A DNA stretch of 64,000 nucleotides from Dactylosporangium aurantiacum (GCF_000716715.1 NZ_JNYJ01000013.1:62001-126000); one strand, 5' to 3'. Numbered from the stretch's first letter, positions 41,759 to 50,816 are shown. Numbers and translations are program-made. The notes: generated by a model not told the origin, from the sequence alone.

Positions 41759-42606
41759 TACAACTCCTTTGTCAGCTTCACGATCATTGACACTGACTCG
41801 TCCGGACGGAGTGCGTTGGCGCGCAAGTAGTCAAAGATGAATCCGTAGCGCTGAAGCTCGTCGTCCTTCTCGAGAAAGAGACCGCCGGCCGCGTTCGAGG
41901 CGAACACGAAGTTTTGTCCCGCGGACTCGTCGTACAGCAACATCGTGAATGTCCCGTCCATCCCGGCATGCGCACCGGCGGAGAAGGGCAGGACCTGGAG
42001 AGTCACGTTCGGCCACCCGGCCGCCAGGCTCAGATGCTCGAGCTGGCGGCGCATGACCGCCCTTCCGCCGACCGGGCGGCGCAACACAGCCTCGTCCAGC
42101 ACCACCCAGAGATCGATCGGGTCATCCTGAGTGACCAACGACTGGCGGCTCATACGGACACGGACGCGTTTCTCGACCTCCGTGACGCTGATGTCGGGCC
42201 GGGCGGCATGGATCATGGCCTGCGCGTACTCCTCGGTCTGGAGCAGACCGGGCACGACGAGCGCCTCGTAGGAGCGGATGTGATCGGCGGCCGCCTCCAG
42301 GCCGACATACGCACCGGTGAGCACGTCACCGTAGAGCTGCCACCAACCCTTCTGGCGCGCCTCCCTGGCGATCTTCATCAGCTGCTCGGCGTATTCCGGG
42401 TCAACGTGGTAAATGTCCAGCATGTCCCGCACGTCGCGCGGGGTGACACCGGTCTGCCCCGTTTCGATCCGGGAGATCTTGGAGCCGGAGCATTCCAGCC
42501 GCTCCGCGACGTGATCAATGGTCACGTGCGCCGCCTCCCGAAGGCGGCGCAATTCCATGCCGAGCTGCCTGCGTCGTAGCGTCGGGCTGCCTCGTCGACT
42601 TGCCAC
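41758..42606 (-). CDS. XRE-family regulator with DUF5753 domain
   Basis: A 282-residue regulator. An N-terminal helix-turn-helix (~15-70; VTIDHVAERLECSGSKISRI, ETGQTGVTPRDV) is followed by a DUF5753 ligand-binding-like domain (~95-275: ALVVPGLLQTEEYAQAMI, RQSLV, WVVLDEAVLRRPVG, LQVLPFSAGAHAGMDGTFTM). GTG at 42606 is favoured by GGAGGT 9 bases upstream. The next gene encodes its usual DUF397 partner. Confidence 0.94.
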   Translation of the reverse strand: MASRRGSPTLRRRQLGMELRRLREAAHVTIDHVAERLECSGSKISRIETGQTGVTPRDVRDMLDIYHVDPEYAEQLMKIAREARQKGWWQLYGDVLTGAYVGLEAAADHIRSYEALVVPGLLQTEEYAQAMIHAARPDISVTEVEKRVRVRMSRQSLVTQDDPIDLWVVLDEAVLRRPVGGRAVMRRQLEHLSLAAGWPNVTLQVLPFSAGAHAGMDGTFTMLLYDESAGQNFVFASNAAGGLFLEKDDELQRYGFIFDYLRANALRPDESVSMIVKLTKEL

Positions 42607-42956
42607 GCGTCGCACCTCCGCCGGTCCACGTAATTCCGATACGTATAGATCAGCGCAACATCACGAAGCTGCGCAACCCGGCTCCGGCACGACATTCTCA
42701 CCACAACCCGAGCGGTTCGCCACCGAGGGGCGTTTCACTCATGCGTGCGGTGGAATTTTCGTCGTGCAAGTTGCATCGATCACGACCATCAGGCAATCTG
42801 TGTGTGTGGCGGCGGTCACGGTCTGTTCATCTTCGAGCCAACGAGACGACCTGATCACCAGAAGCGGACGCAGCGACAAACGATCGAGCCGATCGGCGGT
42901 TACGGCATGTCCGTGACCGACCTTCCCCCCACCGGCGGATGACGGGAGTCTGAACT
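42607..42956. other. Divergent intergenic region
   Basis: 350 bp between the XRE regulator and the gene at 42957. Several short frames are open, but none has a ribosome site or family features. It should hold both promoters. Confidence 0.4.
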
Positions 42957-43217
42957 GTGTTACCGAAGACCGGTGACGTGCTGCGCGTGACCAGGGCCGC
43001 GAGTGTGCAGTTCGTGCAGCCGATGCTGTTCCGGGTGATCCGGGTGCACGACTGGCAGACGTACGACGGCTGGGCCTGGCTGGACGGTTACCAGCTCAAC
43101 GCCACCGGCGACGCGGTCGAGCGCCGATCGATCTTCGTCCAGCTTCAAGGGCTGCAGCCGGGAGTCGTCAAGAGCTCCCAGCGGGCGGCCGCCGGCCGCG
43201 TGCCGGTCTCCGCCTGA
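42957..43217 (+). CDS. Small conserved-looking hypothetical protein
   Basis: An 86-residue protein rich in Trp and Tyr: MLPKTGDVLRVTRAASVQFV, LFRVIRVHDWQTYDGWAWLD, GYQLNATGDAVERRSIFVQ. The pattern suggests a compact beta-barrel (SH3-like); this is inference. It is divergent from the XRE-DUF397 pair and followed by its own hairpin. Function unknown. Confidence 0.6.
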   Translation: MLPKTGDVLRVTRAASVQFVQPMLFRVIRVHDWQTYDGWAWLDGYQLNATGDAVERRSIFVQLQGLQPGVVKSSQRAAAGRVPVSA

Positions 43218-43249
43218 CCGTTCGGCTGATACAAACACCGGCCGAACGG
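43218..43249 (+). terminator. Terminator after the 86-residue protein gene
   Basis: Perfect 9-bp stem CCGTTCGGC / GCCGAACGG with a 14-base loop, immediately after the stop codon. Confidence 0.65.
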
Positions 43250-43315
43250 GCCGTCATCCACGCTTCGCCGGGCTCGCGTCTTCAGGGGTACCTCACCCAC
43301 TGAAGGAGCCCGATC

Positions 43316-44278
43316 GTGCGCAACCACATCGTCACGGCCGCCTGCGTCGCCGCCACGCTCGCCGCACTCACCGGCTGCGGCGCAGGCCAGAGCCTCACGA
43401 CACCCGGCACGACGGCCGCGGTGCCGGCCGGGTCGACCGGTCCGTCCGAGAGCCCGCCCGTCGCGGCGAGCAGGCCGGGCGGGTTTCCCGGCACGCTCTT
43501 CTACGCGTCACCGACCGGCGAGCACCCGAAGTACGCCCTGCAGCGCCTGGACGGCGGCCGGCTCGTGGACCTGATCGCGGCCGAGCGGACCTACAGCGCC
43601 ATGGTCTCGCCCGACGGCGCCAGGATCGCCTTCGTCGACGGCACGGACCTGTGGGTGACCGACGGCACCGGGGCCAATGGGCGCAAGCTGGGCACCGGGT
43701 TCGCCGACGTCGGCTATGAGCCCGCCTGGTCGCCGGCCGGGGACCGGCTGCTGGTCGCCAAGACCGCCGGCAGCGGCGAAGTCACGCCCGGCATCGTCAC
43801 CGTCGCCACCGGCGCGTTCGCTGCGCTGCCCCACGACCCGCACGGCATCCACTACATCTGGTCCGCCGACGGCCAGCACCTCGGCTACGCGACCGGGGTC
43901 TGCGAGATCGGCATCGCCGACGCGAACGGCGGCGGGGCCCGCCTCGTCCCCGGCGTCAAGAGCTGCGACCCGCTGAGCATCTCGCCCGACGGCACCAAGA
44001 TGGCCGTTGACGTCATCCTGCCCGGCCAGGACGCCGGCGACATCGGGCCGAACCGTACCGCCGACGCGATCATCGACATGAGCACCGGCAAGGCGATCGC
44101 CATCCCCGTCAGCGGCACCGTCACCCAGGTCTTCTTCCGCCCCGACAGCACTGCCCTGGTCCGGGCGTCGACCGGGGGCACCGTCACGCTCACGCTGCTC
44201 AGCGCGGGCGGCACGGTCGTGGCCAGCACCACCGAGCCGGCGGTCGCCGGTAAGGCCATCCTCGTCGGCTACGTCTGA
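43316..44278 (+). CDS. Lipoprotein with TolB-like beta-propeller (PD40/WD40-like)
   Basis: A 320-residue lipoprotein: signal peptide with lipobox LTGC (Cys19), a Thr/Ser/Pro linker, then a propeller built of PD40 blades (MVSPDGARIAFVDGTDLWVT, YEPAWSPAGDRLLVAKTAG, SISPDGTKMAVDVILPGQD). It is a clear paralogue of the protein encoded at 44815, including a 70-bp stretch of identical DNA. GTG follows AAGGAG. Followed 21 bases later by an ECF sigma gene. It may sense an envelope signal for that sigma factor; this is inference from position. Confidence 0.8.
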   Translation: MRNHIVTAACVAATLAALTGCGAGQSLTTPGTTAAVPAGSTGPSESPPVAASRPGGFPGTLFYASPTGEHPKYALQRLDGGRLVDLIAAERTYSAMVSPDGARIAFVDGTDLWVTDGTGANGRKLGTGFADVGYEPAWSPAGDRLLVAKTAGSGEVTPGIVTVATGAFAALPHDPHGIHYIWSADGQHLGYATGVCEIGIADANGGGARLVPGVKSCDPLSISPDGTKMAVDVILPGQDAGDIGPNRTADAIIDMSTGKAIAIPVSGTVTQVFFRPDSTALVRASTGGTVTLTLLSAGGTVVASTTEPAVAGKAILVGYV

Positions 44279-44299
44279 CCGCAATCTAAGGTCTTCGTT

Positions 44300-44818
44300 G
44301 TGAGCGGCAGCGACGCGCAGTACGTCGAGTTCGTCAGGGCCCGCAGTCACGCGTTGCTGCGCTCGGCGTACCTGCTCACCGGCGACCAGCACCTCGCCGA
44401 GGACCTGGTGCAGGAGGCCCTCGCCCGCACGCACCGGGCGTGGAGGCGGCTGCACGAGGGCGGCAACGCGGAGGCGTACGCCCGCAAGGTCATGTACCAC
44501 ACGCAGGTCAGCTTCTGGCGCCGCCGGCGCGCACCCGAGTCGATGCCGGGTGACCTGCCGGAGACCGCCGGCGGGACCGACCTCGCCGAGACCTCCAGCC
44601 AGCGGGTCGTCCTGGAGCAGGCGCTGCGCTCGCTGAGCCCGAAGCAGCGGGCGGTGGTCGTCCTACGCTATTTCGAGGACCAGACCGAGGCGGCCACCGC
44701 CGAGCTGCTCGGCGTCTCGGTCGGCACGGTCAAGACCCAGGGTGCGCGCGGACTGGAACGGCTCCGGGCACTGGTCCCGGAGCTCGGCACCATCAGGGCG
44801 GAAGGAGGCCTGAGGTGA
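44300..44818 (+). CDS. SigE-family ECF RNA polymerase sigma factor
   Basis: A 172-residue sigma factor. Region 2 covers ~10-75 (YVEFVRARSHALLRSAYLLT, DLVQEALARTHRAW) and region 4 ~115-165 (LSPKQRAVVVLRYFEDQTEA, ATAELLGVSVGTVKTQGARG). SigE-family (PF04542/PF08281-type) factors in actinomycetes are usually paired with a membrane regulator in the next gene. Here the stop overlaps the start of the TM-propeller gene (GTGA), supporting such a pair. Confidence 0.93.
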   Translation: MSGSDAQYVEFVRARSHALLRSAYLLTGDQHLAEDLVQEALARTHRAWRRLHEGGNAEAYARKVMYHTQVSFWRRRRAPESMPGDLPETAGGTDLAETSSQRVVLEQALRSLSPKQRAVVVLRYFEDQTEAATAELLGVSVGTVKTQGARGLERLRALVPELGTIRAEGGLR

Positions 44819-45918
44819 GCGACCCGTTGCACACCGGCCTGTCCGAGATCGCCGACAAGGTCGCGCCGGCCGACCTGCTCGATCGTTCGCTGCGGCGCTC
44901 CAGGCGCATCGGCCAGCGACGCGCGATGGCGGCGGCCGGCGGGGTCACGCTCGCCGTGGTCGCCGCGGTCGGCGTGACCCTGGGTGTGAACGGCCCGGAC
45001 CGGCCGTCACCGGGCCCGGAGATCTCGGCCACGGCGGCCCCGTCGCCGCCGGTCCTGCCGTCGTCGGCGCCACCGTCGTCGCCGTCGGTGCCGTCGTCCT
45101 CTCCCCCGGTCGCCGGTTCGGTCGCCGGCCTGCCCGGCTGGCTGTACTACCAGCCGGCGGCGGGGTCGAGCGGCACGACCACCCTGGCCCGCCTCGACGG
45201 CGGGCGCCTGGTGCCGGTCGCGTCCGGGGTGGACTTTCCCACGGTGTCGCCCGACGGCACCGCCATCGCCGCGCTCGACGGCGACCGCGTGGTGATCACC
45301 GACCGCGACGGCAAGCACCGGCGGCACCTCGGCTCGGGCCTCGCGGGCGTCGGCTACGAGCCTGCCTGGTCACCGGCCGGGGACCGGATCCTGGTCGCCG
45401 GAGGACCCGCGGACAGCCGGCCCAGGTACGGCGTCCTCACCGTCGCCACCGGCGCCTTCACTCCGCTGCCGCACGACCCCGGCGGCATCCACTACCTCTG
45501 GTCGGGTGACGGCAAGCGGCTCGGCTACGCCACGGGCGAGTGCCGGATCGGCGTCGCCGACGCCGACGGTGGCAACGCCCGCCTGGTGCCGACCGTCCGC
45601 AGCTGCGATCCGTTCAGCCTGTCGCCGGACGGCTCGATGATCGCGGTCGACGTCATCCTGCCCGGCCAGGACGCCGGCGACATCGGGCCGAACCGTACCG
45701 CCGACGCGATCATCGACACGAGCACCGGCAAGGCCGTCACCCTGCCCGTGACCGGCGCCGTCACCCAGATCCTCTTCGGGTCCGACGGCACGATCCTGGT
45801 CCGCGCCAGCCGGCCGGGCGGCACGACGCTGACCCTGCTGGCGGCCGACCGGTCGGTCCGCACCACGGTGACCGAGCCGGCCGTCGCGAAGGGTTGGTTG
45901 CTGGCGGGGTACCGCTGA
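44815..45918 (+). CDS. Membrane-anchored TolB-like propeller protein, probable sigma-factor partner
   Basis: A 367-residue protein. The cytoplasmic N-terminus (~1-38; LSEIADKVAPADLLDRSLRR) is followed by a membrane helix (~39-60, AMAAAGGVTLAVVAAVGVTL), a Pro/Ser linker and a PD40 beta-propeller outside the cell (TVSPDGTAIAALDGDRVVIT, YEPAWSPAGDRILVAGGPAD, SLSPDGSMIAVDVILPGQDA). The layout (short inner segment + TM + outer sensor) and coupling to the ECF sigma gene fit an anti-sigma-like regulator, though no ZAS zinc motif is seen. It is the paralogue of the lipoprotein at 43316. Confidence 0.75.
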   Translation: MSDPLHTGLSEIADKVAPADLLDRSLRRSRRIGQRRAMAAAGGVTLAVVAAVGVTLGVNGPDRPSPGPEISATAAPSPPVLPSSAPPSSPSVPSSSPPVAGSVAGLPGWLYYQPAAGSSGTTTLARLDGGRLVPVASGVDFPTVSPDGTAIAALDGDRVVITDRDGKHRRHLGSGLAGVGYEPAWSPAGDRILVAGGPADSRPRYGVLTVATGAFTPLPHDPGGIHYLWSGDGKRLGYATGECRIGVADADGGNARLVPTVRSCDPFSLSPDGSMIAVDVILPGQDAGDIGPNRTADAIIDTSTGKAVTLPVTGAVTQILFGSDGTILVRASRPGGTTLTLLAADRSVRTTVTEPAVAKGWLLAGYR

Positions 45919-45919
45919 A

Positions 45920-46762
45920 TCAATCCGCCGACGGCGACACCGAGGCCTTGGTCGGTGCCGCCGTCGGCGCGGTCGCCACGTAGAGCGTGACGGTCTCGCC
46001 GGCGTCGACCACCTCGCCCGGGCCGGGGTCCGACTCGAGGACCTCGCCGGGCTCGACGGACCCGTCGGCGCGGCGGACGACCTTCACCTGGAGCCCGAGC
46101 TGCTGCAGCTTGACCGTCGCCTGGGCCAGGGTGTTGCCGCGCAGCGGCGGGATCGTGACGCTCGACGGCGGCGCCGCGGTCGTGGGCGAGGGCTCGGCGG
46201 AGGTCGGCGGCGCACTCGTCGGTGGCGGCGTCGGCGACTGTACGGCGGCGCTGGTGGTCCCCTCCACGCTCGGCAGCTGGCCCGACGGTGCGTTCTCCCC
46301 GTCGGCGGTGGCCTGGTAGATCAGATACAGCCCGAAGCTCAGGGCGCCGACCAGCACCAGTGCGACGATGCCGACGATCACCGGGGTGAACCACGACCGG
46401 CCCTGGTACGGGTCCTCCTCCACCCACTCCTCCGGCGCCGGCTGGCGAAGGACGGGATCACCCGGTTGGGGGACGTTGGCGCGGGCGGACCACCGGGGCG
46501 GCTCGTCGTGGCCGAGCGGACCGCCGATCCTCGTCGCGCCGCTGTCGTCGGGGCGCAGGGGCGAGGTGCCGCCGCCGATCCTCGTCGCGTCCGGGTCGGC
46601 CGGGCCGATTCTGGTCGCGTCCGGGCCGATCGGGCCCGCCGGGTGGATCCTGGTCGCGTCCGGGTCGGTGGGGCCGGTCGGGCCGATCCTGGTCGCGTCG
46701 GGGTCGCCTCCCTGGGACGGCGGTCGATCGAACGGAGCGGTGTCGTCCGGCTCGTCAGGCAT
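45920..46762 (-). CDS. PASTA-domain membrane protein with ATRI repeats
   Basis: A 280-residue protein. The cytoplasmic N-terminus (~1-115) contains five ATRI units (DATRI four times, GATRI once) within Gly/Pro-rich spacers. One membrane helix (~145-165, FTPVIVGIVALVLVGALSFG) is followed by a Thr/Pro linker and one PASTA domain (~210-268: VTIPPLRGNTLAQATVKLQQ, VLESDPGPGEVV). It resembles a kinase-less PASTA protein. The Thr in each ATRI unit could be a site for PknA/PknB with FHA readers; that is inference. ATG 46762 is chosen after GGGAG; the frame is open further upstream. Confidence 0.8.
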   Translation of the reverse strand: MPDEPDDTAPFDRPPSQGGDPDATRIGPTGPTDPDATRIHPAGPIGPDATRIGPADPDATRIGGGTSPLRPDDSGATRIGGPLGHDEPPRWSARANVPQPGDPVLRQPAPEEWVEEDPYQGRSWFTPVIVGIVALVLVGALSFGLYLIYQATADGENAPSGQLPSVEGTTSAAVQSPTPPPTSAPPTSAEPSPTTAAPPSSVTIPPLRGNTLAQATVKLQQLGLQVKVVRRADGSVEPGEVLESDPGPGEVVDAGETVTLYVATAPTAAPTKASVSPSAD

Positions 46763-46913
46763 AGCTCCCAGTTCATCACCTTGTCCGACATGTCGCTTGA
46801 CGGTGGACAGTTTGCCCACCTCAGGTCCACCCTCCGCGACCGTCGCGGACACTGCCTGACGTTCCTCGGACATCGACTCGCCCGGGTGGACCGCTGGGCG
46901 TACGCTGCGCGGC

Positions 46914-48395
46914 ATGGCGGCACGAAGCTGGGCAACCTCAATATTCACCGCGATCGGTGTCGCGGCGGGCGCGGGTGCCGCGCAGCTCGGTCTTGGCTAC
47001 GGCCTGGGCATCATCTCCTGGCAGCCGACCGGCAACAGCGCGACCGTCTGGGTCAGCAGTCTTGCCTGGGTGGCGTGGCTCGCGGCATCGTCCACGGTCA
47101 TCGGCGCGCTGTGCGCCGACCGGCTCAGCCCGGCCGACACCCCGGTCGCGGGTGACGCCTCGACGCCCGCGGCGCACGCGTTGACCGCCGCCTGGCGGAT
47201 CGTGATCGCCCTGTCCGCCGCGGTCGGCAGCCTGATCATCGTGCCGCTGGTCGCCGTGCCGTCGCGCACGCCCCGGCCCGACAACGTCGCGCCCTACTTC
47301 ACGGCCGGCGGCTATGCCATCGCGGGCATCATCGTCGGGCTGCTCATCGCGGTCGGCGCCCTCGCCGCGCGGGCGATCGCCGCCAACGTCATCGCCTCGT
47401 CGGCGTGGCTGTGGCTCCTCGCGGTCGTCGCGGTCATCGACGTGGTCCGCGCCGACGGCAACCTCGCCACCGCCGCCCAGCTCGGCACGTGGCAGTTCAC
47501 CGACGCGACCTGGATCAGGGGCATGGTCAACCTGCCGGGCGCACTGCTCATGCTCGCCATTGCCCTGGTCATCGGGGCGCTCGCGGCATGGCCCGCCGGC
47601 CGGCGCGGGGACAACCGGGTCGGCGTGGCGGTCTCCGGCGCGGCCGGCCCGCTGCTCGTCGCCCTCGCGTACTTCCTGGCCGCCCCCGCCGTGAACGAGC
47701 GCGACCAGCAGCTGTCGGCGTTCGTCATCGCGCCGTATGCGGTGCTCGCCGGGCTGGCCGGCTCGGTCATCGTGTCGGCGATCGGCCCCCGGGGCTCCCG
47801 CACGCAGGCCCGGGCCGCCCGCAAGGCCGCCGCGGCGGAGCGGGAGGCGCGCGCCGCCTCCGACATCGCCGACTGGACGCAGGCGCTGGCCGACGCGGAC
47901 GCCGCCGAGGCCCGCCGCCGCGCCGAGAAGGGCGAGCAGCCCGACGGCGACGACCCGTGGGCCGCGGCATCCGACCGCTCCGCCGAGCCGGTCACCATCG
48001 GCGCGGGCAGCAAGCCGCCCGTCACCACGAGCAAGCCCGGCAAGGCGGCCACGTCCAGCGGCAAGGCGAGCGTGGCGAAGGCGAGCGCCGCCGCCGGCAA
48101 GGGCGCCGACCTGGACTCGGCCAAGGACCTGGAGTCCGACGCGTACGCGCCGGCCCGCGCCTACGGCGGCGAGTCCACCGGCCGGACGTATGCGTCCGAG
48201 TCGGCGAACCGCGCATACGCCGAGGACACCGTCAGCGACGAGTCCGACCCCCAGCCCGCGAAGTCGTCGTCGCCCGCCCGCGGCTCGGTCGAGCCGCTGT
48301 GGCCGACGGACACCGCGACGGAGACGCCGACCGAGCCGGCCAAGCCTGCTCCTGGCCGCGGTCGCGGCCGGGGACGTGGCCGGTCGGGCGAGTAG
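46914..48395 (+). CDS. Polytopic membrane protein with long charged C-terminal tail
   Basis: A 493-residue protein. The N-terminal ~300 residues hold about seven hydrophobic helices (for example WVSSLAWVAWLAASSTVIGA, AGIIVGLLIAVGALAARAIA, LPGALLMLAIALVIGALAAW). The tail (~305-493) is Ala/Lys/Glu/Ser-rich with a predicted coiled coil (ARAARKAAAAEREARAASDI) and ends GRGRGRGRGRSGE. No transporter or enzyme motif is visible. It is divergent from the PASTA protein gene, with ~150 bp between the starts. Function unknown. Confidence 0.75.
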   Translation: MAARSWATSIFTAIGVAAGAGAAQLGLGYGLGIISWQPTGNSATVWVSSLAWVAWLAASSTVIGALCADRLSPADTPVAGDASTPAAHALTAAWRIVIALSAAVGSLIIVPLVAVPSRTPRPDNVAPYFTAGGYAIAGIIVGLLIAVGALAARAIAANVIASSAWLWLLAVVAVIDVVRADGNLATAAQLGTWQFTDATWIRGMVNLPGALLMLAIALVIGALAAWPAGRRGDNRVGVAVSGAAGPLLVALAYFLAAPAVNERDQQLSAFVIAPYAVLAGLAGSVIVSAIGPRGSRTQARAARKAAAAEREARAASDIADWTQALADADAAEARRRAEKGEQPDGDDPWAAASDRSAEPVTIGAGSKPPVTTSKPGKAATSSGKASVAKASAAAGKGADLDSAKDLESDAYAPARAYGGESTGRTYASESANRAYAEDTVSDESDPQPAKSSSPARGSVEPLWPTDTATETPTEPAKPAPGRGRGRGRGRSGE

Positions 48396-48439
48396 CCCTC
48401 CGCCCGCGCGCGGATCCGCACAGGGTCAGCGGCGGCGGG

Positions 48440-49915
48440 TCAGACCGGCCAGGTGTGGACGGGCTCGTTGACGTGCAGGCCGACGCTGTAACGCTGCAGC
48501 ATCTCCCGTAGCGCCGAGCGGCGGTCGAGGTGGTGCCTGGCCTGCAGGTCGTTGACCGTGTCCGTCTGCCAGGCGGCGCCGTTGCGGCCGGTGCGGCACC
48601 GGCCCTCGATCACCCCGAGCAGGCGGTCGCGGGTGGCGGGGTGCACGCCGAAGCGGTCGAGGCCGGCCGACGCCAGTGGCAGCAGCTCGTCCAGTACCAA
48701 CTCCGCAACTTGCACCTCGCCGCGGTCCGGCCACCAGAGGTGGGCGTCGAGTCCCTCGCGGGCCGCGGTGTGAAAATTCTCCTCGGCCGCGGAGAAGGTC
48801 ATCTGGGTCCAGATCGGACGGTCCTGCTGGACCAGCTCGCCGACCAGTCCGAAGTAGAACGCGGCGTTGGCGACCTGGTCCACCACGGTCGGGCCGGCGG
48901 GCAGGACCCGGTTCTCGACGCGCAGGTGCGGCCGGCCGTTCATGATGTCGTAGACCGGCCGGTTCCACCGGTAGATGGTGCCGTTGTGCAGCCGCAGCTC
49001 GCCGAGGCGCGGCACGCCGCCGGCCTCAAGGACCGCAACCGGATCCTCGTCGTCGGTGATGGGCAGCAGCGGCGGGAAGTAGCGGACGTTCTCCTCGAAC
49101 AGGTCGAAGATCGAGGTGATCCAGCGCTCGCCGAACCACACCCGCGGCCGCACCCCCTGTGCCTTGAGCTCCTCTGGCCGGGTGTCGGTGGCCTGCTCGA
49201 ACAGGGCGATGCGGGTCTCCGCCCAGAGCCGCTTGCCGAAGAGGTACGGCGAGTTCGCCCCCACCGCGACCTGGACGCCGGCGATCGCCTGGGACGCGTT
49301 CCAGTGCATCGCGAAGTCCTCGGGGGCGACCTGCAGGTGGAACTGGACGCTGGTGCACGCGGACTCGGCGGCGATCGAGTCCGACTCGGCCTCCAGCCGC
49401 TCCTGGCCGCGGATGTCCAGCGCGATGTCCTCGCCGCGCGCGTTGATAATCTGCTCGTTGAGCAGCTGGTAGCGCGGGTTGTTGGACAGGTTGGCCAGGA
49501 CCGTGTGCTCCTGGCGCAGCGTCGGCAGGATCCCGATGAGCACCAGCTGGGCGTCGGACTTGCGGGCCCGCTCGTCGGCGTGGACGAGGCTGGCGAGGAC
49601 CTCCCGCTCGTACACATCGAGGCCGTCGCCCTCGATGACCCGCGGCGCGACGTTGATCTCGAGGTTGAACTGGCCGAGCTCGGTCTGGAACGACGGATCC
49701 GCCAGGTCGGCGAGCACCTCGGCGTTGCGCATGGCGGGCTGCGCGTCGGGGTCGATCAGGTTGAGCTCGATCTCCAGGCCCGTCATCGGCCGGTCCGAAT
49801 CGAACCGGAAGTCGTTGAGCATCAGAGCAAACACGTCAAGACACCGGCGGACTTTATACCGATATCGGGCACGGTCCTCACGCGAGAAGGCTCCCCGTAT
49901 GACGTCTTGCCCCAT
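48440..49915 (-). CDS. Glutamate-cysteine ligase family protein (GCS2-like)
   Basis: A 491-residue ATP-grasp-like ligase of the plant/actinobacterial GCS2 type. Signatures: GLEIELNLIDPDAQPAMRNA near the start, ELGQFNLEINVAPRVIEGDG, VQFHLQVAPEDFAMHWNASQ, AVGANSPYLFGKRLWAETRI, YRWNRPVYDI and LRVENRVLPAGPTVVDQVAN. Family members make gamma-glutamylcysteine or similar gamma-glutamyl amides. Whether this one serves ergothioneine (EgtA) or another small thiol pathway is not clear; no egt neighbours are present. Confidence 0.85.
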   Translation of the reverse strand: MGQDVIRGAFSREDRARYRYKVRRCLDVFALMLNDFRFDSDRPMTGLEIELNLIDPDAQPAMRNAEVLADLADPSFQTELGQFNLEINVAPRVIEGDGLDVYEREVLASLVHADERARKSDAQLVLIGILPTLRQEHTVLANLSNNPRYQLLNEQIINARGEDIALDIRGQERLEAESDSIAAESACTSVQFHLQVAPEDFAMHWNASQAIAGVQVAVGANSPYLFGKRLWAETRIALFEQATDTRPEELKAQGVRPRVWFGERWITSIFDLFEENVRYFPPLLPITDDEDPVAVLEAGGVPRLGELRLHNGTIYRWNRPVYDIMNGRPHLRVENRVLPAGPTVVDQVANAAFYFGLVGELVQQDRPIWTQMTFSAAEENFHTAAREGLDAHLWWPDRGEVQVAELVLDELLPLASAGLDRFGVHPATRDRLLGVIEGRCRTGRNGAAWQTDTVNDLQARHHLDRRSALREMLQRYSVGLHVNEPVHTWPV

Positions 49916-50029
49916 TTGCGTTTCCCCAAATCCCCGGCCGACCCCGTGGACCCTCCACGTTAAGAGCGGTCCCGGTGTACCGCTAGGGACAAAACGGGCA
50001 CAACCTCAGCCTAGGGTGATCAAAACCTT

Positions 50030-50061
50030 GCAGAGGGTGGGAGATTTCGCCCACCCTCTGC
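50030..50061 (-). terminator. Terminator downstream of yceI-like gene
   Basis: Perfect 12-bp stem GCAGAGGGTGGG / CCCACCCTCTGC with an 8-base loop, 80 bp past the YceI stop on the minus strand. The gap contains no gene. Confidence 0.75.
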
Positions 50062-50140
50062 ACGATGGTCAAACTCCGGCATAAGCCGCGATCGGCGCGG
50101 AGTCCGATCTTCCGTATGGCGCAGACGGTCTTGGCGGGAC

Positions 50141-50719
50141 TCAGGCCTGGCGCACGCCCTCGGCACCGATCTCGATCTTGACCTTCTTGCCGACGAGCAC
50201 GCCGCCGGTCTCGAGCGCCTGGTTCCAGGTGATGCCGAACTCCTCGCGGTCGATCTCGGTGGTCGCGCTGAAGCCGATGACCTCCTGGCCCCACGGGCTC
50301 TTGGCGTGGCCCTCGAACTCGACGTCGAGCTCGACCTCGCGGGTGACGTCGCGGATCGTCAGGTCGCCGACGAGCTTGAACTCGCCGCCGGAGAAGCCCA
50401 CGACGCGGGTGCTCTTGAAGGTCACCGACGGCCAGCGCTCCACGTCGAGGAAGTCGGCGCTCTTCAGGTGACCATCACGGTCGGCCACGCCGGTGTCGAT
50501 GCTGGCCGCGTCGATCTGGACGTCGACGTGCGACTGCAGCGGGTCCTCGGCGATGACGATGGTGCCGCCGGCCTTGGTGAAGCCGCCGCGCACCTTGCTC
50601 ACCATCAGGTGCTTGGCGACGAAGCCGACGCGGGTGTGGGTCGGGTCGAGGTCGAACTTGCCCGGCGTGGGGATGGTGACGCCGTTGAACTCGCGGGTGT
50701 TGGCGGCCGGTGCGGTCAT
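50141..50719 (-). CDS. YceI-family lipocalin-like protein
   Basis: A 192-residue protein of the YceI family, lipocalin-like beta-barrels that bind isoprenoid quinones or other amphiphiles. Signatures: GKFDLDPTHTRVGFVAKHLM, VSKVRGGFTKAGGTIVIAED, HLKSADFLDVERWPSVTFKS and DLTIRDVTREVELDVEFEG. No signal peptide is seen, so it is probably cytoplasmic. ATG 50719 follows GGAGGGC. Divergent from a MarR regulator, its likely controller; a near-consensus promoter lies between. Confidence 0.9.
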   Translation of the reverse strand: MTAPAANTREFNGVTIPTPGKFDLDPTHTRVGFVAKHLMVSKVRGGFTKAGGTIVIAEDPLQSHVDVQIDAASIDTGVADRDGHLKSADFLDVERWPSVTFKSTRVVGFSGGEFKLVGDLTIRDVTREVELDVEFEGHAKSPWGQEVIGFSATTEIDREEFGITWNQALETGGVLVGKKVKIEIGAEGVRQA

Positions 50720-50762
50720 GATGCCCTCCACATGTGCTGCAATGAAGAAGATTGCCGCAGCA

Positions 50763-50793
50763 AATATACGCACAGCAGACTCTCGTTTGTCAA
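50763..50793 (-). promoter_or_regulatory. Promoter of the yceI-like gene
   Basis: On the minus strand TTGACA (50788-50793) and TATATT (50763-50768) with a 19-bp spacer, or GTATAT with 18 bp. The AT-rich block stands out in this GC-rich window. Confidence 0.6.
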
Positions 50794-50816
50794 GCTCTTC
50801 TGGTAGAGTGTCAGCT

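Noticed and set aside
42518..42942. Short plus-strand frames between the XRE regulator and the 86-residue protein gene
   Set aside because: They overlap the start of the regulator, lack ribosome sites and have no family features.
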